Positions 26,401-37,083 of a DNA stretch of 64,000 nucleotides are shown here, in pieces. Position numbers and translations under genes: made by a program. The first letter of the stretch is position 1; each line of letters opens with the position of its first letter. The stretch is taken from assembly GCA_039519185.1 (NCBI GenBank), contig CM076846.1, positions 228,148,659 to 228,212,658 on the forward strand, written 5' to 3'. This DNA is from Astragalus membranaceus (Eukaryota; Streptophyta; Magnoliopsida; Fabales; Fabaceae). A model generated the notes under the pieces. That model did no database searches and was not told where the DNA came from. It worked only from the letters and a program-made list of their open reading frames with translations.

Positions 26401-28413
26401 TCTTTTGCTTTAAACCAATCTCATATTGAGGGAGGCAAAAGCAAAAGGCCCGCACTGCACAAGTGTCAAACACATCTGCTGAGACCTATTCTCTCAATTA
26501 TTAATGTTCCTATGCTTCCTCTAAACCAGAGGACCAATTAATGCTCAAGTTACTGTTGTGATTAGTGAGGATTAGAAAATAAGAGTGTCAACCACACCTC
26601 TGTTTTTATTCCAAGTACTAATGATACCGCAGCTGCTATAATCAATATTATAAGGGTCAGATCTTGCCAAGCCTCCCATAGAAACCTCTGTAAATCAACC
26701 GCGAAGAATTAGTACTAGAAGAGAAACTAATTCATCAATTTTAATAATTTTAAAAGAAGAAAAAACATAATGTACCCAGAGACTTTTCCCCTTTTTCCGA
26801 GGATATGTATTAGTTCCGAATGCACTTTTCCTCTTTGATAGATCAACATCATCCCCATCAATCCCTTTATCCATGTCTGATTTCAATAAATTCGATAAGC
26901 CTTTAACCTGAATAAAACATCACTAGATTATATCATTGGTAAATAAAGTGACTGCAACATAACATCACAGACAAAAATATGCTGAGGTTGACCTACCCCT
27001 CCATATTGTTGTAAAGTAGAAATATTCTGATTCTTGGACATTGAAGCAAGTTGTTCGAGCCCAATTGCATAGCCACCAGCTGGAGTTGGGGACGCCACGG
27101 ATGTACTTGTTACTGCAATTCAAAATATAAATTGAAAAATGGTAATAAGTAATTTAAAAGCTCATCTAAACTCAAAATAGTTAAGCTTGAATGTAGTTAT
27201 ATAGATAGATATAGAGTTATAACATCAAACCACTATCCAAAGTAATAGAATGGAGTTTGTACTTAGAACAAATAGATAAAGAAATTAATCAAAGGCATAA
27301 CCAAGATTCAGTTGGATAGGATATAGATTGGTTTAAAGTATAGAGCATATAACAGCTAGCTAGGACATATGATAAAAGCAATTCTATAATGGTGGATGAG
27401 TTTCAACGTTTAATACATACCTAGTATCTTGATAACTAAGAATGCCAAATACATGAGATCACTTTTATGCAGACACAGAAAACGAGATAACCGAATTTAT
27501 TTCCTCTAATTATATGTAGGATCTGCTGCTAGGAGTAGTAGCTTGCACAAGGCAAGGTAAAGAAAGATGGAAATCAAAGTGAATGCAACAGCTGAAAAAG
27601 CATTTATTGATGTTAAACTGTCGTTTATAGACCACAATGCTGCACTAGTGATGAACTTTGGTCTATTTATTGTACTACTGAGTAGCCATTTTAGAAAGGC
27701 AAGAAGCAGCGGACATGTTAATATTATTAACAAAGTTATCATTCTTTGAAAGAAGCTGTTGGGAGGTAAGGTGAGTGAGAAGAGAAAGAATGGGGAAGGC
27801 AATGTGTATACCTAGCTCACGTTCACCGGCCAATCTGAAAAGCAAAGCTGCCTAAATAGAAGAATTAATGAATGATTAGAAGAGAGAAAAAAAGGTTAGG
27901 ATTTAAGAATTGGTGGCATTAAAATAAAGAAAGATTACTCTTATGACTTGTGCATGAGCTCTAATCATGCTTTTCTTTTGCTCTTTCTCGTCTTCCTTTT
28001 TCAAGTCGAGAGTATATCTAAAACGCCTGGACGCATTGAGCACAAATGCTGCTTGCTGCAAATAAGTAAAATTAACTTGAATTCAGATATGTGTCTTGTT
28101 GCCTTCCTTCCACATTGAAAAAGAAATGAAAAAAAAATGAAAGAGAAAGGTGATTGATTGATTGATTGATTGGGTTGCTTACTCGCCAACGCTTGAGGGA
28201 CTCGGGAGGTGCATTCTTGGTGTTTGTAATGTCAAAAGGATCGTCGGGATCAACAAGCAAGTCGTCGTCGTCGTCGTTGTTGTTGTTGTTGTCGCCATTG
28301 GCGGCGGTGTGATCGGGGTGGGTGCTAGCAATGGTGACGGTGAGGAGGCCATTGGAGGAAGAGGAGGAACCACGGGAGGTGGAGTTCTTCATGTTTGTCA
28401 TGCTGTTGCTCAT
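14414..28413 (-). CDS. ACA9: Autoinhibited plasma-membrane Ca2+-ATPase, ACA9-like (P2B)
   Basis: This calmodulin-regulated P2B pump exports cytosolic Ca2+ using ATP. Thirty-three GT-AG exons give 3306 nt, or 1101 residues; ACA8-10 have about 1070-1090. The N-terminus carries an N/D-rich run and DPDDPFDI, then the calmodulin-binding segment LNASRRFRYTL (about 83-93). TM1-2 lie near 220-266. The actuator TGES is at 338-341, PEGLP in TM4 at 468-472, and the phosphorylation motif DKTGTLT has Asp511. The nucleotide-binding KGA is at 631-633, the hinge GDGTND at 817-822, and the Ca2+-site VNLIMD in TM6 at 911-916. The end is KLIPVPKTP and a basic tail. The start NGLL...DPDDPFDI.NTKNA and this tail match ACA9 (pollen-expressed in Arabidopsis) better than ACA8 or ACA10. 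All key residues are present, so the gene looks functional. Confidence 0.95.
16225..16665 (+). repeat. LTR-like insertion in ACA9 intron 28
   Basis: This intron stretch differs from its surroundings. A GC-rich start has repeated GGCGCC motifs (16265-16370, e.g. GGGCGCCAAGGGCGCCAAG). A U3/R-like part with an AATAAA signal (CAGTAATAAAACAG near 16595-16610) follows, and it closes near TTTAACA. No coding frame survives. It looks like a solo LTR or TRIM-like element, but I could not fix the ends or a target duplication. Confidence 0.35.
19500..19860 (+). mobile_element. Ty1/copia 3' tail in ACA9 intron 22
   Basis: The stretch translates to the end of a copia RNase H: RAQLANFFTKPLRDP, then a CNTFGTYGLYAPA-like tail and a stop at about 19673-19675. 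A short purine tract (AGTGGAG) and TGTTGATATTG at 19683 mark the probable start of its 3' LTR. The LTR end is not resolved. The fragment lies antisense to ACA9 in an intron of about 1 kb and leaves both neighbouring exons intact. Confidence 0.7.
22274..22562. mobile_element. Tourist/Harbinger-like MITE in ACA9 intron 17
   Basis: The 289 bp segment starts GTGGGTGTTTGGTTTCAC and ends GGTTACCAAACAC, giving imperfect terminal inverted repeats. It is flanked on both sides by TTA (22271-22273 and 22563-22565), the typical target duplication of PIF/Harbinger-derived MITEs. It has no coding capacity. Confidence 0.7.
24359..24741 (-). repeat. LTR-like insertion in ACA9 intron 11
   Basis: On the minus strand a TGTTGGAA start at about 24740 is followed by TATATATATAAATAG near 24548 and a GC-richer R/U5-like part ending near 24360. 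The layout resembles a copia LTR. Neighbouring sequence to about 24900 may belong to the same insertion. Ends and target duplication are unresolved. Open frames at 24042-24339 (-) and 24427-24621 (+) have no recognisable similarity. Confidence 0.35.
28261..28293 (-). repeat. Trinucleotide repeat coding Asn/Asp run in ACA9
   Basis: In exon 1 a (GTC)n(GTT)n tract on the plus strand encodes a run of five Asn then five Asp near residues 42-51, upstream of the calmodulin-binding segment. It is a likely length-polymorphic site. Confidence 0.9.
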
Positions 28414-29018
28414 CTTCCCTACCTAATTGATTACCCAATCTATTCTTCTTCTTCTTCCTCTTCAATTGGAATTGGAATTGAAATTGGAATCACAACAGAA
28501 TACACCGCCATCACCATGCCATGCCATCTCCCTCCAAATGTCTATTCTTGGCCAATGCTATTAATGCTAGAAGTCTAGAACGGAACGGAACAGAACATCT
28601 CACTCAATCTAAACCCACCATCATACATTGCATTACAGTTACACCTCTCCTCCTTCTCCCCCCATATTTAGATATCCTAAACAACACAACACCATATATT
28701 TATATTTATATTTATTCAATTCAAATAACTAGGCACACGCTTCCGCTTTGCCTGCCTCTCACCCTCAACTTCGACAACCATCCACCATTTTTAATTTATT
28801 CTTTATATTTGTGTGACAGGGCAATTAAATGGTTAATGGATGTGTACTGTGGGTACCATCAAAAAAAAGTTAATGGTTAATGAGTTTTAACATCTACTAC
28901 TATCCATAAAATTAAGCATACTTCGGGGTGGTTTGTAAGCAATATTGGCCGAAATTTGGGACTTTCTATTGGTACGGTGGAATTCTCCACTTTCTTGTAT
29001 CCAAACAACATAGTGTAT
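28414..29018 (-). promoter_or_regulatory. 5' flank of ACA9
   Basis: No gene is seen. Near the start codon the plus strand shows CTTCTTCTTCTTCC and repeated GGAATTGGAATTG, which fit a purine-rich leader on the minus strand. AT-rich ATATTTATATTTATATTT at about 28693-28710 could supply a TATA element. No specific factor site can be named. Confidence 0.35.
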
Positions 29019-30102
29019 TGGGTTAGAGCACCCTCGGTGCTTCCATCCCCACACCCCCTCCTACTCAAAACACACCCCTTCACCCTACACATTTACTAAA
29101 CTAACCCCACTTAAAATTGATTTTCCCCCTCTACCCCTCTCCCTCTTCTTCTCCTTCAACACAACACACCCCTCTAAAATCCCAAACCTCCCCCCCCTCT
29201 CCACTCCAAACCCACTCATCCTCACCTTCATCATTCACTCCTATTCAACTACCCAACATTGGCAACTAGCTCAAGGTAATAACCCTACCAAACTTTTTTC
29301 ATTTTGGTTCTGTTTTCAGTTTTTCACGCCATTTTTTTTCTGTATTCGCGCTCCGTTCGAACAGGGTCGTTCGAACATGTTCGAATGATCGTGTTCGAAC
29401 AAGTGTTTAATGGGGTGTGACTTTGCTAGGTTCGAACACCATCATTCGAACGTGTTCGCATAAGGGCGTTCGAACAGCGTTCGCATAAGGCCGTTCGAAC
29501 AGTAGCAGATGAGATGACAACTGACATCGTAGAATCCCAAGATTTTACTAGTTCGTTCAAAACGGATACGGTAATAATGAATTAGTTGTTTTAATTTTAG
29601 CGAACTATTCAATTTATTTAACTGACACTTAGTAATTGAATTTCAGTTATTCCCTAGTCGTGAGGAGCTGCTGACGTGGGTGCGTGCGGTTGGAAAATCT
29701 CTTGGGATGGTGATTGTTATAGGAAGATCTGATTTATTTAGTTTCTGTTTCTGCATAACAGTGGTTCGCATGTGGCCATTCGAACACGTTCGAATAAAGC
29801 CATTCGAGGCAGCCAAAACACACCCTCACACCATAGTTAACAATATTCCTTAACACGGATGACATTATTCGAACAGGTTCGAACGATGTCATGCGAACAG
29901 CACCAATTCCTTAACACGCATAACCTCGTTCGAACGGGTTCGCATAACCTCGTTCGAACAGTCACTTAACCCGTGTTACACGAGCGTCCCACGCGAGGTC
30001 ATTTTGGGGAAAAATAAGTTGGGAGGTGTGCGAGGAGTAGGAGGGGGTGTGGGGAAAGCAATGGCCCCATATAATATACATTTTCTTATAAAAAAAAGCA
30101 TC
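29019..30102. mobile_element. Inverted-repeat element with a TTCGAA cluster
   Basis: A perfect 20 bp match in inverted orientation, CCCCACACCCCCTCCTACTC at about 29048-29067 and its complement at about 30035-30054, brackets about 1 kb of non-coding DNA. TAGTGTAT lies at 29011-29018 and 30103-30110 and may be an 8 bp target duplication, as for hAT- or MULE-like elements. The interior carries 14 TTCGAA sites in two clusters (29355-29500 and 29760-29960), mostly as GTTCGAAC, with related TTCGCAT variants. No transposase is visible, so a non-autonomous DNA transposon is the best reading. Confidence 0.55.
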
Positions 30103-30110
30103 TAGTGTAT

Positions 30111-31270
30111 CCATTGTCAAAAAAACATTAGTATAGGTCGCGTGGCAGATGCTAATAGGTTTTGATCTATCATACTCATAGGGGAGGATAAAGATGTGGT
30201 TGCGGCATGAGATTGAACATGCTACCAAACATCCTCAGTTCATCCTCTCAAAGAGCATTGAAAGAGTCGTCCCAAGTTGGGTACATGTGCTTGTGTTGAA
30301 TTTTCATAACCATATAATGATTTTCTTTCAGGTTGCAAAAATGAAGCAACAGGGGTGCAAATAGTAAATGCCCAGCCCAACTAATTCAGCCCACAGGCGC
30401 CAAAAAACACAGCAGCCCAGCCTTGGCTACCAAAACGGGTTATGCGGCACCCACCGGTTCAGCACTGTTCATACACGCGGGTTGTGCAATGGATACGGGT
30501 TGACCCACTTATGAGAATATAAAACCCAACCTTCTAGGGTTTCTGGTTCACTTTCTGAAAAATTTTCTCTCTCTTCTTCTTTCGTTCTTGACTTCTTCTC
30601 CGTGTTCTCTCTCAAACCCTCTGCTAGGGTTTCACTGTTCTCACTGATTTTCAGTGATTGAAGCGATGAAACTCTTCACTCTCTCGCCTATGATGATGCT
30701 TGATGACGATGATGCAAAATCCCTATGGTTTATGCACTGAATCACAACAATCTGAGGTTCGTCGCCTACGAACCCTTTGTTTGCGAGGGTTGCTGCAAAT
30801 GATGCTTGAATCTTGCAATCAAGCCTCAATCAAGGTTACAGAATGTAAGAACTCTTCTCCAATCTCACTCTTATTCTTTTCTTTATGGTTTTCCTGACTG
30901 AAATCACAACCCTAACTCAGGTTTTGTGATTCTGTGTTTGCATGTACTCTGAAACGTGTTCTAAAGAACATACACAGAGAAAGATCAAGGATCTCCACCT
31001 GAAATCACAAAGGTATTACGAACACTACTCTCAACTCTTCTTTCCTTTCTTTACGATTTCAAACACAAACCCTAATCGTTTATGTTTGATACTTGCATGT
31101 GACTAAAATGATAACCTGAGAGTACACACAGGATTTCAACACTATGAAATCCTCAACCAGTGACCACTTTCACGCAGGTAATTTTTTCTCCTCTCCTCTA
31201 TTTCTGTTTCTGTTCTTACTTTTCTGGTTGTGATACTTAGAACAACACCTAACTTGTGTTTGTTCTCTTG
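30111..31270. other. Non-coding region with promoter-like text
   Basis: No gene could be supported. A TATA-like GAGAATATAAAACCC near 30511-30525 is followed by a pyrimidine-rich leader-like run and repeated AAACCCT/AGGGTTT words. After that come several stretches with intron-like T-rich texture and CAGGT junctions. It could be a transposon leader or a decayed gene 5' end. Only short frames are present. Confidence 0.3.
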
Positions 31271-32370
31271 TTTGCAAGGTGAACACACTTTGGACACACA
31301 CTCAAACTCTCACGCCCAGAACTCAAGAAAGGAAAATACACACAGAAGAGAAAAAGCAGAGAAGAAGACTTTGACAAACTGTAAAAACTTTATTCATTCA
31401 CTGTGTGTAATCTGTATGTACATAGCTGTATTTATAGCTTTCACTGGTCAACATAGCTGTTAGTTAGAGTTTGTTGTAGCTAACAAACTTAGTTTGTTAA
31501 ACAGTTTAACAAACCAGCAGTTAGTTAGTAACTAACTTTCACAGGCTGTAAACAAACTGTTAAACAGGGACTTTTTTACATTATTTCCAACGGCTATTTC
31601 TGTTTGAAAAAAACAGCTGTTAGAGTTTTAGGGTTTTGCTTAAAAAACCAATACACTTCCTTAAGCTAAACCCTAAACTAGAACCCTTCCTTAAGCCTAG
31701 AAGGATTTAAGCTTAGAGACAGATACTACACCAGGACAACCCCCTGTTAGGCCATAAAAAATATTGATCTGGGACAAGCCCCCATATATTTAGCTTTCAA
31801 TTGTTATTACCTTTAAGAAGTTAGAAGATAATAACCCCTAGCTGTCTCCTAAGCTTAGTACATAAACTCACTCTTTAAAGCCTTTTGTTAAAATGTCAGA
31901 CACCTGCTCCTTAGTTGAGCAGTAATCCAGTCAAGCTGCTTGAGTGGCAGCTTCAAAACCCAGAATGCATTCTGCTATGTTGCTGGCAGAATTGCATTTT
32001 GCCCTGTCCAGCCTTGTTAGGACCTTTCGAGCACATTTGTATTGTTGTAGAGTGATGCCTTGGGGTATCCTTAAGAACTCTAGCCTTAGGACATAGAGTA
32101 GAGTCCCTAAGTCTCTTTCAATGTTAAATTCCTCCGTCATAGTGTTTTTAGGACTGCTCCTCTCCTTAGGGCAGCTTCCTAGCCTCTTAGTAACACATTA
32201 AATGGTCTACAAATAGATGAATATGCAGCATACAATCTGTTATTAATTTCAGATTTCAGCATTTCCAAACGCTGTTTTCCTAGCACACAAATAGTGCTAG
32301 TTTCAATAGGTCCTTCAATTTTAGGTAGACCTTTTACCACTTCCTTAGTGTTTAGGTTGTTAAACCTTTA
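31271..32370 (-). mobile_element. Ty1/copia remnant (minus) with LTR-like 3' end
   Basis: Minus-strand reading gives a GAG-pre-integrase piece (VVKGLPKIEGP, CVLGKQR) at about 32220-32345. A jump leads into late reverse transcriptase (RIPQGITLQQYKCARKVLTR) at 31931-32140, then an RNase H tail (STKEQVSDILTKGFK) near 31860-31900. Most of integrase and RT is deleted and stops are frequent. An LTR-like segment follows at about 31730-31275, starting TGTAGTATC on the minus strand. It carries CTATAAATA and GAATAAAG in promoter/polyadenylation order. Confidence 0.7.
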
Positions 32371-34979
32371 AGGTTTAAGTACCCTAACCTATTATGGTGA
32401 GATGTACTATCATACATACACGACTAGTGATTTGGGGGTGCGCGAATGGATTTAGCATACAAAATCACCGGTGATGCAATCAATTATACTAGAAAAAAAC
32501 ATTATCGTAAAGAAAAACTTAGAAAACGAAAAAAGATGGCGAGAACCTACTTGATTGTGGTAGCTCAAAATGTGAATTCCTTTGTTACACACACTCAGAA
32601 ATCCTTGACTTCTCTCAAACTGTTTCCAGTTGTTCGATCTTGTTTCCTCTTCCCGTTTGATTTAATCGTTTTCTCCCGAGCCTCTAGAGTCCTACATTTA
32701 TAGTTACAATTTAAAATTTGTAGTTTTTTTAGGCAAGTTAAGATATACTTACTATACCTTTAATTTAGGCTTTAATTATGAAATTGATCTTACGATCACA
32801 ATCAAATCATTATTGTGATTTAAAGAAGATACGAATCGAAATTATATTCTTTTGAAAAACTACTTCCATAAAATTATTTTATTTTATTTGAAAATCTAAC
32901 ATAATTAGAAAAAATTCAAACGATATGTTTTAAAACAAATCAATCACTTTGTCAAAAAAAAAAAAACAAATGCATTCTGCCATGTTTTAGAGAGAGATTC
33001 ACTTTACTTCTATTAACCTAACTATTTCTTCATCACCTTTTACTTTCAATCTCTTCTATGGGGAAAGTCGGACTTTCCGTCTTTCTATTGTGTGAAAAAT
33101 GGGGATTGTTGAGTTTTTTTAAAATTAGTAAGTAAGCTAGTGAGTAAAAAAATAAAGAAATAACTATGTGGTAAAGCATTTTGTAAAAATATCAAGTAAT
33201 GTAAAAGAGTGAAGAAAATATCAAGAGAGAATCAATTGGAATGTCTTTTTACCATGTAACTTTTTAATAATAGTCAAGTGCCGAAATAGGTGCTATAGCA
33301 CCTAACTGCGCAGTTGTATAAGTTTTGTGTCTTTCTGTCACTTTTCTACAGAGTTTCGTTAAAAGCACTAATGTCTAACCTCTAATTAAGTTCACCCCTG
33401 ACTATTAAGTGTGGACATATCACTCTATGGGTTTTTCTCTCTTAGGTTTAACTTTAAACAAGATTTATTAAAAGGCCATTTAACAAATACTACCCATATT
33501 AATTCTTGAATTCAACATGCAAATCATTTCGGTATCTACAACTTGTGCTTTTTCTAAGTTGATCACTTCTAAAGTAAGCTTGGAAATAGTAAATGCGCGA
33601 GGATTAAAAGTATCAAAACACATACTTCAACATTTAAACTATTAAAAAGCTGGCACAATTTCAAAGCATCCCAACTACAAGTGTTTAGCCCATAATGTGC
33701 AACAAATACACAAACATAACAGGTGCTGAAACTGATGTTATAGCACGGAAAATATAGCAAAGAGAAAATGAGCTAAAGGAAACAATACTGCAATATACTC
33801 TTAATGTGAAAAGCTAGAGAGCTGACAACAAGTACTTTCAACACCTCCAACTCTACAAAATTTCAAAGTTCAGATGATGCTGCAGCACTAAATCTGGAAC
33901 TGGTTCTTCAAGAAACCTTCTATGGGTGCTGGAACACAAAATCTAAGGAAACTATGTCTAACTTCACCCTAAAAAAATGTCCATCCCCCTTAATGAAGAG
34001 GTAACAACTCCCTTTTAAAGTCCTAGGGCTGTGCAAGGCATGGGAAACCTCGATATACATATTGTCTTTCATGTGCAATAAAAAGCATCATTCGATGTGA
34101 AAATAGTGGTTCGACTCGAGCAAATTTACTTAGCCATAGTGTGAAAATTCTGCTCATATTTGACAAACTTTGCTGCATAAGTTCCCAATTTTACAACTCA
34201 GTTTGATATACCAAAACTCAATCAAATCATACAAATGAGGTGTCTAAATTGAAGCCCCGAAAGTCTAGTTTTCATAACTATACCCAGTTTTCTGAGTTAC
34301 AATTGGCGGTGTAGAAACTTATGGTTGAAATAGTAAACGATGTCGGAATTAAGTAAACAATCATTCATTGGAAAGCTATGGAAGTCTAGTTTATGAATAT
34401 GATTTTCATTTTGCTTCAGTTTAAGAACAAATTTTGTTTGGTTTGACTGAGTATTTATAATTTAGTGTGTTACAAGTTGGATAATAGTTGTTGTCTTGCT
34501 ACTGTGTTATTGTATTTTATTTTAATAAAAACACTTATCCTTTGTAAATTCAAAATATACCCCAAAAGGTGGTGGTCCCAACACAAACACCATAGCACCA
34601 CGTCTTGACAACTCCTGACAATGCAGCAGCGCTAACTTTAGTGCAAAATCTGTCACATGCTTTCTCTCTCATATGTCGCAGGTCCTAAAAGCAAGTGTTA
34701 TAGCATCAAGTGCTCCTGCATAACTAAAAGCACACATTAATGCACAAAATGTGAGCACCTAAGTGCTCAATTGGCTCAAATCAGAATTTATCTATAACTA
34801 ACACATAGCAATTGATCCTAAACAGTTTATAACACAAATTACTCTTGGATAAACAATAATTTAAGCTAAAGAAGTATAAATAAGAGTTATCACTTTCCTC
34901 CTACACCAACTTCGTGGGTCTCTTCATTTTGTCTGTGTGGTTCCTTACTCAGCTTGGTAGTGAAAGTTCTTAAGGGTAT
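32371..34979. other. AT-rich intergenic DNA
   Basis: No gene is supported. An 85-codon open frame at 32446-32703 (+) starts MDLAYKITGDAINYTRKKH and has a basic run, but I recognise no homologue and see no promoter. Palindromic words such as GTGCTATAGCAC (33290) recur. No RNA gene or element ends were recognised. Confidence 0.4.
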
Positions 34980-35172
34980 GTTTGGATAGTTTAAAGTCAG
35001 CGGAATGAAGCAGAATGGAATGGAGCGGAATGGAATAAAACTCTGATTCCATTGTTTGTGTATTTTATGAAGGAATGGAACAAAATTACCATTCCATTGT
35101 TTGGAAAGTCGGCGGAATGGAATGAGTTATAACTTTTCAATTCCGTTTTTACCCCTCATTTAAAAATTACTA
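34975..35172. repeat. GGAATGGA-rich MITE-like fragment
   Basis: TTAAGGGTATGTTTGGAT is followed by repeated GGAATGGA and ATTCCATTGTTTG. The same text occurs inverted at about 61255-61365 (CATTCCA runs ending ATACCTTAAGGGT), and related words lie in ACA9 intron 30 at about 15095-15330. This suggests a dispersed short element. Right-hand terminus not defined. Confidence 0.5.
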
Positions 35173-35455
35173 CTCCCTTCGTCCCATTTTGTTTGTTGTT
35201 TTAGCAAAATCAATTTTTCCCAAATTGATTGTTGTTTTAGATTTTCAATGAAACGTTTAATATTATTTTCCACTTATACCCCTTTTAATTATGGCAACTT
35301 TTTGTATCCTATAAATGATTCACATTTTTCTATGTAGAGAGATAAATGGTTAAATGGTAAATTAGACAACAATTTTTAAAAAAATTAGACTCCTAATCAT
35401 TTTTTTAAAGGGTGTGTCAAAACCTTAAACTACAAACAAAGTGGAACGGAGGGAG
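35173..35455. mobile_element. Stowaway-type (Tc1/mariner) MITE
   Basis: The 283 bp segment begins CTCCCTTCGTCCCATTTTG and ends AAGTGGAACGGAGGGAG, near-perfect inverted termini of the CTCCCTCCGTCCC type. It is flanked by TA on both sides (35171-35172 and 35456-35457). The interior is AT-rich and non-coding. It lies about 57 bp past the apparent splice donor of the FAR1-type exon. Confidence 0.85.
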
Positions 35456-35512
35456 TATTATATATAGGAAAAACATAATAAAAAATATAATGATGAGAAA
35501 GGTATAATAAAC

Positions 35513-36025
35513 TTCACGCATGCGACGATAATTAGGAATCAAATGGACAGATTCTGTTGGAGTTAACTCATGATTATGAGATGACTGAAATGCAGAAACT
35601 CTCCAATAACCACTTTGACAATTGTAAGCTACTCGCAACATTACTTTACATCCAGTGCGAGTCATTGGCCTTGGATTTTTACATCGGTCCAACTGTGACA
35701 AATATTTCGGATGTCTAGTACCCTCTTTGCTGCAAACTAACTGACGCATAACTATATTCCCATTAACATCCGGTCCCATATCATATTTTCTTACACCAAA
35801 CCCACAACATTTTCCATACATTTGATAAAAATCAATAGCTTTATCGACTGATTCAAATTTCATACTTCTTATTACTTCCTGTGTCAACTCAGTTATCTTT
35901 TTGTGGCAATCAGAGTCCTCTTTTTCTTCCTCATCATAAGGCACACCATTGCAGAAGTTTAACTCAGTATCATCAATATCATCATTGTCCAAGTTAGTCT
36001 TTTTTGTTTCACTATTTGAACCCAT
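35513..36025 (-). pseudogene. FAR1/FRS-type DNA-binding exon, truncated gene
   Basis: Reads 171 codons from an ATG (MGSNSETKK...) just inside a likely acceptor (TTCACAG at about 36037-36043). An acidic N-terminus leads into a FAR1 DNA-binding domain: KFESVDKAIDFYQMYGKCCG, GFGVRKYD, VCSKEG, RTGCKVML, YWRV and HNHEL, which include the C/H zinc ligands. FAR1/FRS proteins are transcription factors derived from MuDR-like transposases. Full-length members also carry a MULE transposase-like domain and a SWIM zinc finger. Neither is found downstream, where the exon ends at a possible donor (GAA|GTTTAT) beside a MITE. It may be a truncated gene or a short FRF-like factor. The ORF itself is unbroken. 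Confidence 0.65.
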
Positions 36026-36668
36026 TTTAAAATTACCTGTGAAATGCACAACCAAACTAAATCAATCTCAAATGTAGTAGGAAAAGCAAGAGGCCAGACC
36101 AATGACCAATGTGAGTGACAGGTTCTCTGTCACTAGTTCATGAGCAGATAAATTTAAATTTGAAAGAAATGACTATATGTAGGAATGAAGAAATAAAATT
36201 GGTATATGTACAAACATATTTTAGCATGTTAGAAGACAATGCTGTGAGAGGAAATGCTTTTAGGAACACAATGTTGTGCAAGAATTATAGTGTTGTTATT
36301 TTCAACTTGCTACTAATTACAAATGAGCAAGAAAACTAGTTCCTATGTTGAAGATAAGAAGAAGACACAAGTAGTGAAGTTTAACTAGAACATGTTGGAG
36401 AGGAAACACAACAAACACAAGCACCTTTCTCCTCACATTCTTTACTGCATAATAATGCATTATTCTTCTTCTCAACCTCACCTTTCTTAGCAAGGTAATT
36501 AAAAAATTATATAATGTGTTTGTTTGTTTGCTTGTTTCTTTTGTTGTTAATGTAAAATAAGCTTTCTAAAGAGCTTCTAGAAAGAATTAGTAAGTTGCAA
36601 GAAGAAATGGAGGGAACAAATGAGATAAACCTCTTAGGAGTTTCGAAGGAGCAAAAGCCAAATGAAGT
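36026..36668. other. Spacer upstream of the FAR1-type exon
   Basis: AT-rich with no supported gene. A 74-codon frame at 36115-36339 (+) has no recognisable similarity. The stretch may be intron of the FAR1-type gene. Confidence 0.4.
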
Positions 36669-36673
36669 AATGG

Positions 36674-37023
36674 TGTTACGGATTGGGCCTTACATGGCCA
36701 ATCTGCCTAAGGCCCAAACACCAAAGGCCAAATCCATCCGCCAACGGTGGAGATCTAAGACCTAAATTCAATGGTCCCCTTTTATCCCAAAAACCTATAA
36801 ATAAGCATTGAATACTAGCCTTAAATGTACGCACTTTCCATTCACCTAAATTGCAATTAGCTCACATGCTGACTTGAGCGTCGAAGTGTCATTGCAAGTA
36901 CCAACCACCCCGGATCGGAGCTCAACTCGGACTGACCAGGCACGCAACTACCAACTACCAACTACCTCGGATCGGACTTGGTATCTAGTATCGGATATCG
37001 GTCCAGAGGTACGGTACAGAACA
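36674..37023 (+). repeat. 5' LTR of the Tat element
   Basis: 350 bp, TGTTACGG...CAGAACA, with a TATA-like CCTATAAATAAGC near 36795. It is followed by TTGGCGACCACAGTGGGAG, the primer-binding-site position (tRNA identity not assigned). Confidence 0.92.
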
Positions 37024-37083
37024 TTGGCGACCACAGTGGGAGGATCTTATACTTCATTTCCTCTCCCGTCTCCCAGGTCAGCA

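Larger units (their letters stand above)
14414..28413 (-). other. ACA9: Exon map of the ACA9-like gene
   Basis: Exons in transcript order: 28413-28183, 28055-27939, 27851-27812, 27112-26997, 26907-26776, 26687-26598, 26178-26109, 25780-25710, 25617-25534, 25449-25372, 25296-25225, 23581-23498, 23386-23304, 23204-23096, 23005-22950, 22834-22792, 22680-22597, 21569-21432, 21041-20976, 20863-20765, 20524-20414, 20144-19977, 18979-18920, 18741-18577, 18408-18292, 18058-17960, 17136-16999, 16885-16785, 15758-15713, 15604-15473, 14963-14856, 14774-14683, 14519-14414. Each boundary was read from the sequence as GT donor and AG acceptor. Phases join without a shift, and the protein is continuous with the family. 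The long introns are 11 (1.6 kb), 17, 22, 26 and 28 (0.8-1.0 kb). UTR limits were not determined. Confidence 0.9.

Noticed and set aside
28162..28578. Plus-strand 138-codon open frame with a Val run
   Set aside because: It is antisense to ACA9 exon 1. The Val run is the reverse reading of the Asn/Asp codon repeat.
29355..29960. Repeated GTTCGAAC text as a possible CRISPR array
   Set aside because: The window is a plant nuclear genome, the repeats are short palindromes with irregular spacing, and no Cas genes exist.
32446..32703. 85-codon plus-strand open frame starting MDLAYKITG
   Set aside because: No homologue, promoter or splice context was recognised; kept only as a note in the spacer entry.
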